Below, piece by piece: positions 45,474 to 54,050 of a stretch of DNA of 64,000 nt. The position numbers were made by a program, and so were the translations under genes. Numbering within the stretch: the stretch's first letter is position 1; every line of letters starts with the position of its first letter. Source of the DNA: Roseateles noduli (GTDB taxonomy: Bacteria > Pseudomonadota > Gammaproteobacteria > Burkholderiales > Burkholderiaceae_C); the NCBI GenBank assembly GCA_002205125.1, contig NIOE01000018.1:1-64000 (forward strand), written 5' to 3'. Below the pieces are notes generated by a model. It had not been told where the DNA came from, ran no database searches, and was given only the letters and a program-made list of their open reading frames with translations.

Positions 45474-47218
45474 GCAGCCCCCGCCTCCTGACCCGCGACG
45501 TCCCGCCGGACTCCGCCCACGCGCTGCAGGAAGCCGGCTTCTCGCCGCTGCTGTCGCGCCTCTTCGCCGCTCGCGGCGTGCTGTCGCGCGACGAGCTCGA
45601 CCCCGACCTGAAGCACCTGCTGCCGCCCGAAGGGCCGCTGGGCATGCTCGGCATCGACAAGGCCGCCGTGCTGCTGGCCGACGCGATCACCGCGGGCGAG
45701 CGCATCTGCATCGTCGCGGACTACGACTGCGACGGCGCGACGGCCTGCGCGGTGATGCTGCGCGGACTGGCGCTGCTGGGCGCGAAGCCGGGCACGGTCA
45801 GCTACGTGGTGCCCGACCGCGCGGTGCACGGCTACGGCCTGACGCCGACCATCGTCGAGCTGGCGCTGAAGCACGAACCGAAGCTGCTGGTCACCGTCGA
45901 CAACGGCATCGCCAGCCACGCCGGCGTGGCCTTCGCGCGCGCGCTCGGCCTGAAGGTCCTGGTCACCGATCATCACCTCCCCGCGGTCACCGCCGACGGC
46001 CAGCCGACGGTCCCCGACGCGGATGCGCTGGTGAATCCCAACCAGCCGGGCTGCCCCTTCCCCGGCAAGAGCCTCGCGGGTGTCGGCGTGGCGTTCTACG
46101 TGCTGACGGTGCTGCGCGTGGAGCTGCGCCGCCGCGGCGCTTTCGGAGAGGACGCGCCGCCACGGCTGGACGGGCTCCTCGACCTTGTGGCCCTGGGCAC
46201 CGTCGCCGACGTGGTGAGACTCGACGCCAACAACCGACGCCTGGTGGCGCAGGGCCTGCGCCGGATGCGCGCCGGCCGGATGCAGCCGGGCGTGCAGGCG
46301 CTCTTCACCGCGGCGAGCCGCGACTCGTCGCGCGCCAACAGCTTCGATCTCGGCTTCGCGCTCGGTCCCCGCATCAACGCCGCCGGTCGCCTCGACGACA
46401 TGACGCTGGGCATCACCTGCCTGACGACGGACGATTCGGAACAGGCGCTGGCGCTCGCACGCGAGCTCGACCGCATCAACCGCGAGCGCCGCGAGATCGA
46501 AGCCGGCATGCAGGAGCAGGCGCTCGCGCTGCTCGAGCGCCTGATGACGGACCCGCGCCTGAACGGCGCGCCGCCGCCCGCGCTGGCGCTGTTCGATGCC
46601 GACTTCCACGAAGGCGTGGTGGGCATCGTGGCCTCGCGGATCAAGGACCGGCTGCACCGCCCGGTGTTCGTGTTCGCCGAGGGCGCGGACGGCCAGCTCA
46701 AGGGCTCGGGCCGCTCGATCCCCGGCTTCCACCTGCGCGACGCGCTGGACCTGGTGTCCAAACGTCATCCGGAACTGCTGAAGAAGTTCGGCGGCCACGC
46801 GATGGCGGCGGGCTGCACGCTGGGCCCTGGCGGCGTCGACGCCTTCCGCGCCGCTTTCGAAGACGTCGCCCGCGAGTGGCTGGACGAGGCCTCGCTCACC
46901 CGCACGCTGCGCACCGACGGTCCGCTGCCGCCGGAGGCCTTCTGCGCCGAGACGGTCCAGGAACTGGAAGCGCAGGTCTGGGGCCAGGCCTTCGAGGCGC
47001 CGCTTTTCTGCGACCGCGTGCAGGTCATGAACCAGCGCATCGTCGGCGAGCGCCACCTCAAGCTGCGCCTGCGCCAGGGCGCCTGGATCCGCGACGCCAT
47101 CTGGTTCGGCCACACCGAGCAACTGCCCGAGCAGGTCACGCTGGCCTACCGGCTCAGCCTGGACGAGTTCCAGGGCCAGCAGCGCGTGCAGATGGTCGTG
47201 GAAGCGATGGCGGAATAG
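45470..47218 (+). CDS. recJ: Single-stranded-DNA-specific exonuclease RecJ
   Basis: RecJ degrades single-stranded DNA from 5' to 3' in RecF-pathway recombination and base-excision or mismatch repair. The 582-residue protein has the DHH phosphoesterase motifs IVADYDCDGATA, VTVDNGIASH, TDHHLP and GTVADVV, and the DHHA1 domain with GRSIPGFHLRDAL and GGHAMAAG. The start is GTG 45470, overlapping the previous stop codon (GTGA). Length matches the family (about 577). Confidence 0.96.
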   Translation: MSSPRLLTRDVPPDSAHALQEAGFSPLLSRLFAARGVLSRDELDPDLKHLLPPEGPLGMLGIDKAAVLLADAITAGERICIVADYDCDGATACAVMLRGLALLGAKPGTVSYVVPDRAVHGYGLTPTIVELALKHEPKLLVTVDNGIASHAGVAFARALGLKVLVTDHHLPAVTADGQPTVPDADALVNPNQPGCPFPGKSLAGVGVAFYVLTVLRVELRRRGAFGEDAPPRLDGLLDLVALGTVADVVRLDANNRRLVAQGLRRMRAGRMQPGVQALFTAASRDSSRANSFDLGFALGPRINAAGRLDDMTLGITCLTTDDSEQALALARELDRINRERREIEAGMQEQALALLERLMTDPRLNGAPPPALALFDADFHEGVVGIVASRIKDRLHRPVFVFAEGADGQLKGSGRSIPGFHLRDALDLVSKRHPELLKKFGGHAMAAGCTLGPGGVDAFRAAFEDVAREWLDEASLTRTLRTDGPLPPEAFCAETVQELEAQVWGQAFEAPLFCDRVQVMNQRIVGERHLKLRLRQGAWIRDAIWFGHTEQLPEQVTLAYRLSLDEFQGQQRVQMVVEAMAE

Positions 47219-47231
47219 TTCGCCGGCGCGC

Positions 47232-47690
47232 TCAGCCGAGCAGTTGCTGGCGCACCCACTCCACGATCGCCTGAGCCGGCATCGCGCCGGACTCGCGGGC
47301 GATCTCCTGCCCGTCGAGGAACAGCAGCATCGTGGGAATGCTGCGGATGCCGTAGCGCGCGCTCTGCTGAGGCGCGGCCTCGGTGTCGAGCTTGACGAAG
47401 CGCACCTCGGGCAGCATCGCGGCGGCCTTCTCGAACTGCGGCGTCATCATCCGGCAGGGGCCGCACCACTCCGCCCAGCAGTCGACGACGACCGGCAGTT
47501 CGGTGCCGGCGATGAACTTGTCGAACACCTCCGGCGTGAGGTCCACGGCCTGGGCCTGCATCAGCGGCGTGCTGCAGCGCCCGCAGTCGGGCGACTCGCT
47601 CAGGCGCTCGCGCGGCACGCGGTTCTTCGCGCCGCAGGAGGGGCAGACGATGTGGAGGCTGACGGCGGCTGTGGAGGGGTCGGTGTCCAT
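47232..47690 (-). CDS. trxC: Thioredoxin 2
   Basis: The 152-residue protein has an N-terminal zinc domain with two CxxC pairs (CPSCG and CGRCS) and a thioredoxin domain with the active site WCGPC. This combination defines TrxC, a cytoplasmic disulfide reductase usually induced in oxidative stress. The start at ATG 47690 (MDTDPS) was preferred; the in-frame ATG at 47750 adds 20 residues with no family match. It converges with recJ, leaving only 13 bp between the stop codons. Confidence 0.95.
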   Translation of the reverse strand: MDTDPSTAAVSLHIVCPSCGAKNRVPRERLSESPDCGRCSTPLMQAQAVDLTPEVFDKFIAGTELPVVVDCWAEWCGPCRMMTPQFEKAAAMLPEVRFVKLDTEAAPQQSARYGIRSIPTMLLFLDGQEIARESGAMPAQAIVEWVRQQLLG

Positions 47691-47804
47691 GGGCTTGCTC
47701 ACTCGCGGAAAGGAACGCGCCCGAGACGCGCAGGTGGGGCAGTCGGGCAAACCGCATGCCGGACGGCCAGCCCGCCTGCCTGCCCGCCCACAGCGTGCCC
47801 TCGG

Positions 47805-48488
47805 TCAACGCATGACCGGCACGTAGATGGGGTCCATGCGGGTCTGGGTCGTTCCGCCGAAGTTCTCGATCTTCGTGCCCGGCTGGATCGCCGAGCTGAA
47901 AGGCGTGTCGGCCATGCCGGGATAGCGCTTGCGGAAAGCGACTTCATCGCGCTCGAACTTCTCCGTCAGCGTGACCCGTCCGCCGGCGATCAGGTTCATG
48001 AACTGCCGGTCTGCCACGAAGTGGTAGTTGCCCAGGTACACGGCCTTGCCGGGTTCGAGGTCGATCACGACGTCGTTGATGATCCCCGTCGAGCGGACAT
48101 GGACGGCGCCCACGTCGATGGCCCATTCCTCCAGCACATAGCGCCCCGCCGGCATCTCGACGGCGAACAGCGAACCGCGGGACTTGAAGTCCGGGTCGAT
48201 CCGGTTCAGCTCGCGGATCTCGAACGGGTTGATGATCATCGACTTGCCGTGGGCGATCTTGGTCGAGGGGCCGGTGCCCTCGACCGGCCGCATGGTGAAG
48301 CCATAGCTGCCCATCGGGCCCGTGTAGGTGATGGACCCCACGAGCACGCCCTTGCCCGACTCCACCTTGGGCGCATAGGTCGGCGCGACGTTGCTGGCGG
48401 CACAGCCGGCCAGCAGGGCCGCGGCGACCGGCAGTGCGAGCGCTGCGAGCCGTCCCAGCGCGCGGCGTCGATCGATGGTGTTCGTCAT
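47805..48488 (-). CDS. Putative lipoprotein of unknown function
   Basis: The 227-residue protein has a lipoprotein signal (RRRALGRLAALALPVAAALL, then lipobox LAGC at about residue 29). The mature part appears rich in beta strands, with GVLVGSITYTGPMGSYGFTM, the MPAGRYVLEEW turn and GKAVYLGNYHFV. No catalytic motif was recognised. An ATG at 48488 with an AGGA tract was taken as start. It lies apart from its neighbours and is read divergently from the host-attachment-type gene. Confidence 0.7.
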   Translation of the reverse strand: MTNTIDRRRALGRLAALALPVAAALLAGCAASNVAPTYAPKVESGKGVLVGSITYTGPMGSYGFTMRPVEGTGPSTKIAHGKSMIINPFEIRELNRIDPDFKSRGSLFAVEMPAGRYVLEEWAIDVGAVHVRSTGIINDVVIDLEPGKAVYLGNYHFVADRQFMNLIAGGRVTLTEKFERDEVAFRKRYPGMADTPFSSAIQPGTKIENFGGTTQTRMDPIYVPVMR

Positions 48489-48639
48489 ATTCCTCCCGAT
48501 TTCCTGTTGCCTGTTCTTTGAACGGGGAGTGGACCATGACCGGGAAGGCCCGTTCCACCGGTATTTCCCCAGCGACGCCGGTGATGGGTACGGCGATTGC
48601 CGCCCTGGTCTCGACGAGAACTCATTCGAAGGAATCAAG

Positions 48640-49101
48640 ATGACCGCATACAAGGACGATGGGAAGCTGTGGGTGCTGGTGGCCGACGAAGGCGTGGCGC
48701 GTCTGCTGAAGCTGCCGGAGGAAGGCGGCGACCTGGAGGACGTCACGACGCTGAGCGACGCCGCCGCCCATGCGAACAACGCCGACCTGCGCCGCGACGC
48801 GGAAGGCCGTCGCGGCAACAGCGTGACCTCGTCGGCCAGCGTCGACGCGTCCCATCAGGAAGCGATCAGCTTCGCGGCGCGCGTGGCCAAGACGCTGGAC
48901 GACGGCTACAACAACGGCGAGGTCACGCAGCTGCGCATCGTCGCCGCGCCGCGTTTCCTGGGCCTGCTGCGCAAGGCGCTGAGCCCGCAGATCACCAAGC
49001 TGGTCATCGACGAGACCAACGTCGACGTCGTCCACGAAAGCCTGGGCGCGCTGACAACCCGCCTGTTCCCGGAGCGGGACTTCAGCAAGCAGAAGCCGTA
49101 A
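48640..49101 (+). CDS. Host attachment protein family
   Basis: The 153-residue protein matches the family described as required for attachment to host cells (first noted in Agrobacterium). The N-terminal strand KLWVLVADEGVARLLKL, the FAARVAKTLDDG helix and the RIVAAPRFLGLLRKALSP segment are characteristic. It has no signal peptide, and the attachment role is known only from a genetic phenotype. An AAGGA site lies 6 nt before ATG 48640. A hairpin at 49112-49129 follows the stop. Confidence 0.85.
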   Translation: MTAYKDDGKLWVLVADEGVARLLKLPEEGGDLEDVTTLSDAAAHANNADLRRDAEGRRGNSVTSSASVDASHQEAISFAARVAKTLDDGYNNGEVTQLRIVAAPRFLGLLRKALSPQITKLVIDETNVDVVHESLGALTTRLFPERDFSKQKP

Positions 49102-49111
49102 GAACGGGCGA

Positions 49112-49129
49112 CGGCCGCAAAAGCGGCCG
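49112..49129. terminator. Hairpin after the host attachment gene
   Basis: CGGCCGC pairs perfectly with GCGGCCG around AAAA. It lies between two convergent genes, 10 bp after one stop codon and 9 bp after the other. The downstream T content is modest (CTTTC), so termination is plausible in both directions. Confidence 0.55.
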
Positions 49130-49138
49130 GCTTTCACT

Positions 49139-49705
49139 TCAGGGCTTCTTCCCTTTTAGCGCCCGGTCCTCTTCGGTCAGACGGAATTGCCTGGGTTCGT
49201 AAAGCGCTGTCTGATCCGTCGCCTTGCGTTCGCTGTGATGGACGGCTTGCCGGATGACAGGTTCATCGCCCTGGCCACGAATCTCACCTCCCATTCCCTT
49301 CTCGCGAACGAGCGCCTCAAACGCTCGGGCGTCATCGGCGACGAGCCTGAGCAACGCGTCCATGGCCTCGGACTGCATGACCTCATCGTTCTCATATTTG
49401 CTGAAGTCGACGGCCCCACCGCCAAACAGTGTGGCAGCCTGAGCCTGCGTCAGGCCATAGCGCTTTCTCAGCGCCGCAATGTCGCAACCAGGAAGCAGTC
49501 CATCGATCTGCTTGCGCCATGCGAGCGTTGCGCGGCGAGTCAACTTAGCCTCGTGGGCGGAACCGAAATCGGCGCCACATGCTTCGCACACCAGATAGTG
49601 CAATGGCAGTTGTGCTCGATGTCCCTTGTATTCCGTCTGCCGCATTTCGGACCGTTGTTGAACAGCCTCCTTGCCGCAGAAGGGGCAGGTCTTCAGAGCC
49701 TCCAT
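49139..49705 (-). CDS. MqsA-family antitoxin
   Basis: The 188-residue protein has an N-terminal zinc ribbon (CPFCGK near residue 7 and CEACG near 41) and a helix-turn-helix domain with the MqsA signature LTQAQAATLFGGGAVDFSKYEN. MqsA proteins bind their toxin through the zinc domain and the operator through the HTH. This one is about 55 residues longer than Escherichia coli MqsA because of a C-terminal extension with many charged residues. The start at 49705 has AAAGGA upstream and follows the toxin-like gene by 10 nt. Confidence 0.85.
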   Translation of the reverse strand: MEALKTCPFCGKEAVQQRSEMRQTEYKGHRAQLPLHYLVCEACGADFGSAHEAKLTRRATLAWRKQIDGLLPGCDIAALRKRYGLTQAQAATLFGGGAVDFSKYENDEVMQSEAMDALLRLVADDARAFEALVREKGMGGEIRGQGDEPVIRQAVHHSERKATDQTALYEPRQFRLTEEDRALKGKKP

Positions 49706-49715
49706 GGTCATCCTT

Positions 49716-50117
49716 TCAATTCGACAGGTGACATGACACCAACAGGAGCAGCATGCCTTCAACGTCTATGGCGAACTTCAGAAAGTACTGGACCTGAATC
49801 GTCGATCCTGCCGCAGTCGTCTCCTTGCGATCCAGGCAGTAGGCGTCGCACGCGGCGATCCGATTCCGCCCGTCCGTGCACCACTCAGAGTTCCGGTAAT
49901 GCTGTGGCGCCAAAGTTCGGACGACGCGAGCCAATTCTTCGGTGTCGCTTTCGAAGAGCACCTCAATATCACGCTGACTCTTCAGCGTCCACATCAGGAT
50001 CCTCTCCGGATCTTCCGCAAGTCTCTGCACGCGATCCAACGCATAGATCGGACCGACGATCTTCACTCGCCCGGCTTCGGCAGGCGGCGCTTCACTGTAT
50101 TCGGAGACAACATCCAT
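49716..50117 (-). CDS. MqsR-like candidate toxin
   Basis: The 133-residue protein precedes an MqsA-type antitoxin gene by 10 nt, which is the mqsRA order. Sequence similarity to MqsR is weak but follows its pattern: a segment ending HYRNSEW (MqsR DFYKSM), CDAY (QDVY), and a final strand pair YFLKFAIDVEG and LLLVSCHLS (VYLKITV, LIVSFK). MqsR is an mRNA interferase with a RelE-type fold, so the same activity is inferred, not shown. ATG 50117 with AGGA 8 nt upstream was taken as start. Nearby DNA is less GC-rich than elsewhere. Confidence 0.6.
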   Translation of the reverse strand: MDVVSEYSEAPPAEAGRVKIVGPIYALDRVQRLAEDPERILMWTLKSQRDIEVLFESDTEELARVVRTLAPQHYRNSEWCTDGRNRIAACDAYCLDRKETTAAGSTIQVQYFLKFAIDVEGMLLLLVSCHLSN

Positions 50118-50368
50118 TCTTACCGTCCTGGTAGCTCTGGGACCGATCTCCGATTTGAGATCCACTTGCCCATGGCGAAATCCAAAAGCAGCGCTCCGCT
50201 TCGCCTTCTTCGCGTCAACGATCTCCTTGTTTGACCGATTCGAGATCGAAGTTGATCCGGCGCCCGCAGATCGAACCGCACAACGCCTTGGCAAGACCGC
50301 GCCAGACTTCACACCTGACCCCTGCTGTAACAGTTTGTCAAATCGATGACATAGAGGCCACCCAGAAT

Positions 50369-50409
50369 GGGGACACCACGCGGCGCACCGTCCGTCGTGG
50401 TGTCTCCCC
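50369..50409 (+). promoter_or_regulatory. Hairpin abutting the EAL gene start codon
   Basis: GGGG-ACACCACG (50369-50380) pairs with CGTGGTGT-(CT)-CCCC (50396-50409) to give a 12-bp stem with one 2-nt bulge. It ends exactly one base before the ATG of the EAL-domain gene. No ribosome binding site exists in between. Confidence 0.6.
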
Positions 50410-52248
50410 ATGCCGACCACCCATCTGCTACCGCCCGATCCGCTGAGCATCGCCCTGTCCGCCATCATTCGCGACGGCGCGCTGGACATCCATTTCCAAC
50501 CCCTGGTCGAGGTCGAGCGCGCGCACATCCTGGGCTATGAAGCGCTGACGCGCGGGCCGGCGGATACGCCGCTGCACTCGCCGCTGGTGCTGTTCGAGAC
50601 CGCCGCGCGGCTGGGCCGGCTCGTGGAGCTGGAGCGGATCGTCGTGCGCCGCGCGCTGCGCCGCTTCAAGGAGCTCAATCTCCCCGGCCAGCTCTTCCTG
50701 AACCTCACCGCCGACACGCTGCTCGCCACCAGCGACCGCGGCGCGCTGATCGCGCGCGAGTTCGCGCAGCTCGACCTGCCCGCGTCGCGCGTGGTCATCG
50801 AGCTCACCGAGACGCGCCCCATCCTCGAACCCGAGCGGCTGCAGGACAGCATGCGCAGCCTGCGCGAACTGGGCTTCGTCGTCGCGCTGGACGACCTCGG
50901 CGAAGGCTTCGCCAGCCTCAAGCGCTGGATGGACATCCGCCCGGACTTCGTCAAGATCGACCGCCACTTCATCGACGGCATCGCGCAGGAACCGCTCAAG
51001 CAGCAGTTCGTCCGTTCGATCCTGGAGATGGCCGCCAGCTCCGGCTGCACCGTCGTCGCCGAAGGCCTCGAACAGCTCAGCGACCTCACCGTGCTGCGCC
51101 GCCTGGGCGTGCCGGTCTGCCAGGGCTATCTGCTCGCACGCCCCAGCGCCGCCCCGCGAGCCGTGCTGCGGGCCGAGGTGGACGCGCTGCTCGCGCCCGA
51201 GCACCGCCGCCGCAACGCCGACTGGATGCGGCTGCCGCCCGACGCGATCACCACCGCCGCGCAACTGGCCCGCCGCAGCCATACCGTCACGCCCAAGCTC
51301 AACTGCCAGACCGTCGCCGACATGTTCCAGCGCGACGAACAGCTGTTCTCGATGCCGGTGCTGGACGATTCGAACCGCCCCATCGGCATCCTGCGTTCGC
51401 TGCAGGTGCTCAAGCGCAGCGCCGAGCGCTACTTCATGGACATCCACGAGAAGCGCTCCTGCACCGCGCTGATGGATCCGCAGCCGCTGATCTTCGACGC
51501 GAGCACCTCGCTGCGCGAGATGAGCGACGCGATCTCCAGCCTGGACGACCGGCTGATGGTCGACGGCTTCATCGTCACCCGCAACGGCGAGTACTTCGGC
51601 ACCGGCCGCAGCACCGACCTGCTCAAGGCCGTCTCCGACCTGCAGGTCCACAGCGCCCGCTACGCCAACCCGCTGACGCTGATGCCGGGCAACGTGCCCA
51701 CCGACCAGCACCTGGACGCGCTGCTGCACGAGGCCCGCGAGTTCGTCGTCGTCGCCTGGGACATCGACCACTTCAAGCCCTTCAACGACGTCTACGGCTA
51801 CGCCGCCGGCGACGACATCATCAAGCTCTGCGCGCAGATCCTGCAGGACGCGGCCGACCCGGCGGTGGACTTCGTCGGCCACATCGGCGGCGACGACTTC
51901 GTGATGGTGCTGGGCTCGCCGGACTGGACCGCCCGCGTCACCCGCGTCTGCCGCGAGTTCGACCGCCAGATCCGCCCCTTCTTCTCCGCCGAACACCAGG
52001 CGCTGGGCGGCTACGTGACGCTGAACCGGCAGAACCAGGAATCCTTCAATCCGCTGCCGACCCTGAGCGCCGGCGTGATCCAGGTGCAGCCCGGCGCCTT
52101 CGAGAGCGTGCGCGCCCTGTCCGCCGCCCTGGCAGAGCCCAAGCACGTCGCCAAGTGCGGCACCGGCCCCAGCCGCTACTTCGTCGACCGCCGTCGATCC
52201 GGTGCCGGCGTCACGGACATGGCGCCGCTCCTAGAATCGGTGGGGTGA
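50410..52248 (+). CDS. EAL-CBS-GGDEF protein (cyclic-di-GMP turnover)
   Basis: The 612-residue cytoplasmic protein has an EAL phosphodiesterase domain (about residues 10-255) with YEALTRG, ELTET, DDLGEGFASL and VVAEGLE. A CBS pair (about 290-410) follows, then a GGDEF domain (about 420-590) in which the signature reads GGDDF and the WDIDHFKPFND metal region is present. Hydrolysis of cyclic-di-GMP is likely; synthesis or GTP sensing by the GGDDF site is possible. There are no membrane helices. The start has no ribosome binding site but a hairpin next to it. The stop overlaps the rnm GTG. Confidence 0.92.
   Translation: MPTTHLLPPDPLSIALSAIIRDGALDIHFQPLVEVERAHILGYEALTRGPADTPLHSPLVLFETAARLGRLVELERIVVRRALRRFKELNLPGQLFLNLTADTLLATSDRGALIAREFAQLDLPASRVVIELTETRPILEPERLQDSMRSLRELGFVVALDDLGEGFASLKRWMDIRPDFVKIDRHFIDGIAQEPLKQQFVRSILEMAASSGCTVVAEGLEQLSDLTVLRRLGVPVCQGYLLARPSAAPRAVLRAEVDALLAPEHRRRNADWMRLPPDAITTAAQLARRSHTVTPKLNCQTVADMFQRDEQLFSMPVLDDSNRPIGILRSLQVLKRSAERYFMDIHEKRSCTALMDPQPLIFDASTSLREMSDAISSLDDRLMVDGFIVTRNGEYFGTGRSTDLLKAVSDLQVHSARYANPLTLMPGNVPTDQHLDALLHEAREFVVVAWDIDHFKPFNDVYGYAAGDDIIKLCAQILQDAADPAVDFVGHIGGDDFVMVLGSPDWTARVTRVCREFDRQIRPFFSAEHQALGGYVTLNRQNQESFNPLPTLSAGVIQVQPGAFESVRALSAALAEPKHVAKCGTGPSRYFVDRRRSGAGVTDMAPLLESVG
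52232..52237 (+). promoter_or_regulatory. Candidate -10 hexamer for rnm
   Basis: TAGAAT, 7 nt before the GTG start of rnm and inside the EAL gene. It would allow rnm to be transcribed separately from a leaderless start. Confidence 0.35.
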
Positions 52249-53216
52249 ACACCCCTCTCGCCGTTCCACCGGCCCTGCCGGCATCCTCCGCCCCCACCGA
52301 CACGCCGCCGGCTCGCGCCGCCGCGTCCGACGGCATCAGCCGGATCGCGCTGCACGCGCAGACGAACGCGGACCTGCACTGCCACTCGACCGTCTCCGAC
52401 GGCACGCTGGCGCCAGAAGCCCTGGCCGCGCGCGCCAAGGCCAACGGCGTCGAGCTCTGGGCGCTGACGGACCACGACGAGGTCGGCGGCCAGACGCGCG
52501 CGATGGCGGCGGCGAAGGCGGCGGGGCTGCCCTACCTGACCGGCGTCGAGATCTCCGTGACCTTCGCCGGCAAGGTGGTGCACATCGTCGGCCTGGGCTT
52601 CGACCACGAGGACCCGCGCATCGTCGCCGGCCTGCGCGCCACGCGCGGCGGTCGCGGCGCGCGGGCGAAGGAGATGTCCGACGATCTGGCCAAGGCCGGC
52701 ATTCCCGGGGCCTACGAAGGCGCGCTCAAGTTCGCCGGCAATCCGGAGCTGATCTCCCGCACCCACTTCGCGCGCTTCCTGGTCGAGACCGGCCACTGCT
52801 CGGACGTGCCCGAGGTCTTCCGCCGCTTCCTCACCGAAGGCAAGCCGGGCTACGTGCCGCACCGCTGGGCGGCGCTGCGCGACGCGGTGGGCTGGATCGT
52901 CGACGCCGGCGGGCTGGCCGTCATCGCGCATCCGGGCCGCTACGGCTTCACGCCGACCGAGGAATACGCGCTGATCACCGAGTTCATCGCCCACGGCGGG
53001 CGCGGCATCGAGGTCGTCACCGGCAGCCACACCACCGGCGACATGGTCCAGTACACCGACACGGCGCTGGAATTCGACCTGCTCGCGTCGCGCGGCTCGG
53101 ACTTCCACAGCCCGGAGGAAAGCCGCGTGGACGTCGGCAAGCTCGACCAGCACCTCTCCGGCCGGTTGAAACCGGTGTGGGGCGCGCTCGAACACCGCAT
53201 CCACTGGCCGGATTGA
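52245..53216 (+). CDS. rnm: PHP-domain 5'-3' nuclease / 3',5'-nucleoside bisphosphate phosphatase (RNase AM type)
   Basis: The 323-residue protein has the PHP metal ligands ADLHCHSTVSDGTL, LTDHDEVGG, GVEIS and a late SDFH, matching YciV/RNase AM (TrpH). That enzyme trims 5' ends of rRNAs and hydrolyses nucleoside bisphosphates. About 50 N-terminal residues are low-complexity Ala/Pro. The GTG start overlaps the EAL gene stop (GTGA). yciO follows as in Escherichia coli, which supports the assignment. Confidence 0.88.
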   Translation: MNTPLAVPPALPASSAPTDTPPARAAASDGISRIALHAQTNADLHCHSTVSDGTLAPEALAARAKANGVELWALTDHDEVGGQTRAMAAAKAAGLPYLTGVEISVTFAGKVVHIVGLGFDHEDPRIVAGLRATRGGRGARAKEMSDDLAKAGIPGAYEGALKFAGNPELISRTHFARFLVETGHCSDVPEVFRRFLTEGKPGYVPHRWAALRDAVGWIVDAGGLAVIAHPGRYGFTPTEEYALITEFIAHGGRGIEVVTGSHTTGDMVQYTDTALEFDLLASRGSDFHSPEESRVDVGKLDQHLSGRLKPVWGALEHRIHWPD

Positions 53217-53262
53217 TAGTCGCATCCATCGGCTCGCACGCCGATTGCCACAGGTGAGGACC

Positions 53263-53913
53263 ATGGCCCAGATCTTCGAAGTCCATCCCGACAACCCGCA
53301 GGCCCGTTTCCTGCGCCAGGCGGCGCAGATCCTGAGCCAGGGCGGCATCGGCGCGATCCCGACCGACTCCAGCTACGCGCTGGTCTGCCAGCTCGACGAC
53401 AAGGCGGCCGCCGAGGCGCTGCGCCGCATCCGCGGCGTCGACGACAAGCACCACATGACCCTGCTGTGCCGCGACCTCAGCGAGCTCGGCAGTTACGCGC
53501 GCGTCGACAACAAGCAGTACCGGATGATCAAGACGGCCACGCCGGGGCCGTTCACCTTCATCCTGGAGGCGACCAAGGAAGTGCCGCGGCGCCTGTCGCA
53601 CCCGTCGCGCCGCACCATCGGCCTGCGCGTGCCGGACCACCGCGTCACGCAGGACCTGCTGGCGCTGATCGGCGGTCCGCTGCTGGCCACCACGCTGATC
53701 CCGCCCGGCGAGCACGAGCCGATCAACGACCCCGAAGAGATCACCGCCCGCTACGACAAGCTGATCCAGCTGATCATCGACGCCGGCGCCTGCCCGATGA
53801 AGCCGACGACGGTCGTCGACCTCACCGCGGAACCGCCGGTGCTGGTGCGCCGTGGCTGCGGCGACCCGGCCTGCCTGGGCCTGGAACTCGAAGAGGCCGA
53901 AGCGGAGGAATGA
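53263..53913 (+). CDS. yciO: YciO-type L-threonylcarbamoyladenylate synthase family protein
   Basis: The 216-residue protein has the Sua5/YrdC nucleotide-binding fold (GGIGAIPTDSSYALVC, KHHMTLLCRDLSEL, then PGPFTFIL) and no C-terminal Sua5 domain. Its length and neighbourhood (just after rnm) match YciO, for which the tRNA modification role is weak compared with TsaC. ATG 53263 with GAGGA 4 nt upstream was preferred to an in-frame ATG 18 nt earlier. A bidirectional terminator follows. Confidence 0.9.
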   Translation: MAQIFEVHPDNPQARFLRQAAQILSQGGIGAIPTDSSYALVCQLDDKAAAEALRRIRGVDDKHHMTLLCRDLSELGSYARVDNKQYRMIKTATPGPFTFILEATKEVPRRLSHPSRRTIGLRVPDHRVTQDLLALIGGPLLATTLIPPGEHEPINDPEEITARYDKLIQLIIDAGACPMKPTTVVDLTAEPPVLVRRGCGDPACLGLELEEAEAEE

Positions 53914-53974
53914 GCCGGCCCGGACAAGCGCCGGGCCTCGCGATCGGATTCGCGACCCGCTCGACGCACCATGC

Positions 53975-54002
53975 AAAACGCCGGCACGAAGCCGGCGTTT
54001 TT
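53975..54002. terminator. Bidirectional terminator between yciO and ridA
   Basis: AAACGCCGGC pairs perfectly with GCCGGCGTTT around a 5-nt loop, with a T-run on both strands (TTTTT on plus, TTTT on minus). It lies between the convergent yciO and ridA. Confidence 0.9.
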
Positions 54003-54050
54003 CATTTCATGAACAGGCCTGAAGCCTCAGGCCCCTGACCTCTACCAGGC

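Noticed and set aside
49187-50134. 315-codon rightward frame across the toxin-antitoxin pair
   Set aside because: The leftward genes have ribosome binding sites, zinc ribbon and HTH motifs; the rightward frame has none.
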